This document shows, one piece after another, positions 63,399 to 64,000 of a stretch of DNA of 64,000 nucleotides. Position numbers and translations under genes: made by a program. Numbering within the stretch: position 1 is the first letter of the stretch; each line of letters opens with the position of its first letter. The DNA lies in assembly GCA_944383265.1 (NCBI GenBank), contig CALWOX010000002.1:1-64000 (forward strand), in the 5' to 3' direction. The notes beneath the pieces are model-generated. The model worked only from the letters and a program-made list of their open reading frames with translations. It made no database searches and had not been told where the DNA came from. Source of the DNA: an uncultured Lachnospiraceae bacterium. GTDB lineage: Bacteria; Bacillota; Clostridia; Lachnospirales; Lachnospiraceae.

Positions 63399-64000
63399 AA
63401 TTGAATGATGTTACTTACACGTATCCGCTGATGAAGGAAGCGGCTCTTAAAAATATAAGTTACAAATTTGAAAAGGGAAAGCTTTACGGTGTAATAGGAG
63501 AGAATGCGGGAGGAAAGACGACTCTCTGCAACCTGCTCAGGGGTTTGGTTCCCCATTTCTATAAGGGGAAGCTTAAAGGCAGTGCAACTGTCAACGGAGA
63601 AGATATAAAAACAATAGATGTGGACAAACTGTCCACTCAGATCGGATACATTTTTCAGAATCCCTTTACCCAGATAAGCGGAGTAAAAAAATCCGTGTTT
63701 GAGGAGATAGCCATTGGACTTGAAAATCTGGGAGTTGAAAAGGGAGAGATAATTGAGAGGGTTTTAAAAATAGCAAAGCTTGTAAATATAGAGAGTCTGC
63801 TACAGAAGAATCCCAACGAGCTTTCGGGAGGTCAGAGACAGAGGGTGGCCTTTGCCTCGGTAATCGCCATGGACACAGATACCTTTGTCATAGATGAGCC
63901 CACGTCACAGCTTGACCCTGACGGTACGGAAGCGATCTTTGAGATAATACACACCCTGAAGGAACAGGGAAAGACCATAGTCTTGGTAGAACACAAAGTG
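63386..64000 (+). CDS. ECF transporter ATP-binding protein (A subunit), second cassette, truncated by the window edge
   Basis: At least 205 residues. Walker A is GENAGGKT (38-45), where the fourth glycine of the usual GENGSGKT is Ala. Q-loop YIFQNPFTQISG, signature LSGGQRQRV, Walker B FVIDEPTSQLD and the start of the His switch LVEHKV are present. ATG 63386 is preceded by GGGAGGATC. The gene has no stop before the window ends; a partner A' gene is expected beyond. Confidence 0.9.
   Translation, partial: MAFIELNDVTYTYPLMKEAALKNISYKFEKGKLYGVIGENAGGKTTLCNLLRGLVPHFYKGKLKGSATVNGEDIKTIDVDKLSTQIGYIFQNPFTQISGVKKSVFEEIAIGLENLGVEKGEIIERVLKIAKLVNIESLLQKNPNELSGGQRQRVAFASVIAMDTDTFVIDEPTSQLDPDGTEAIFEIIHTLKEQGKTIVLVEHKV

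Overview
The window looks like the chromosome of a low-to-mid GC Firmicute, most likely a member of the Lachnospiraceae or a close clostridial relative. The basis is gene order (def-fmt-yugP-rsmB-rlmN-prpC-prkC-rsgA-rpe, cmk-ispH-S1 protein, tig-clpP-clpX-engB), ECF-type vitamin/nucleobase transport modules, EFR1-type ferrodoxin, heavy use of AGA/AGG and ATA codons, strong AGGAGG-type ribosome binding sites, and TGA used as a stop. The genus cannot be fixed from the sequence alone.

Layout. 0-24.8 kb is housekeeping: a low-molecular-weight phosphatase, murF, priA, and a long co-directional run from def to rpe that combines translation, rRNA modification and the PrpC/PrkC Ser/Thr signalling pair. 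A probable pyridoxine uptake/kinase pair and serS follow, then a four-gene MacB-like ABC system with two exported partner proteins, galE and a BaiN/HI0933-like flavoprotein. 24.8-29.8 kb is a decayed accessory island. It holds a degenerate tandem repeat, an XRE regulator, fragments of conjugative-element-type genes, a winged-helix/nuclease-like pair broken by a nonsense codon and a frameshift, two DUF3592 membrane proteins with different codon use, two pairs of duplicated promoter segments, and a cytidine deaminase. 29.8-36 kb holds an EFR1 ferrodoxin, purC, an orphan ABC binding protein interrupted by one TGA, tRNA-Ala(GGC) with an unusual C33, an unassigned small transcript with its own promoter and terminator, a tiny membrane ORF and a YtcJ-type amidohydrolase. 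36-44.5 kb is transport: a heterodimeric ABC exporter behind a perfect palindrome, then MFS-SDR-SLC13-type genes and a lipoprotein. 44.7-52.2 kb is housekeeping again.

52.6-64 kb is the most distinctive region. A TudS-related (DUF523-like) putative desulfidase is divergent from a GntR/HutC regulator across a perfect 31-bp palindrome. The regulator is followed by a complete ECF transporter (S, T, A, A'), an MFS carrier, a uridine-phosphorylase-like enzyme, a nucleoside hydrolase and a fucose/arabinose-isomerase-like protein. A second ECF cassette of the same S-protein family then runs off the window edge. Read together, these genes suggest uptake and breakdown of a nucleoside, possibly a thiolated one: import, glycosidic bond cleavage, sulfur removal from the base and sugar processing. 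The individual families are supported by sequence; the pathway is inference.

No rRNA, CRISPR array, intact prophage or intact insertion sequence was seen.
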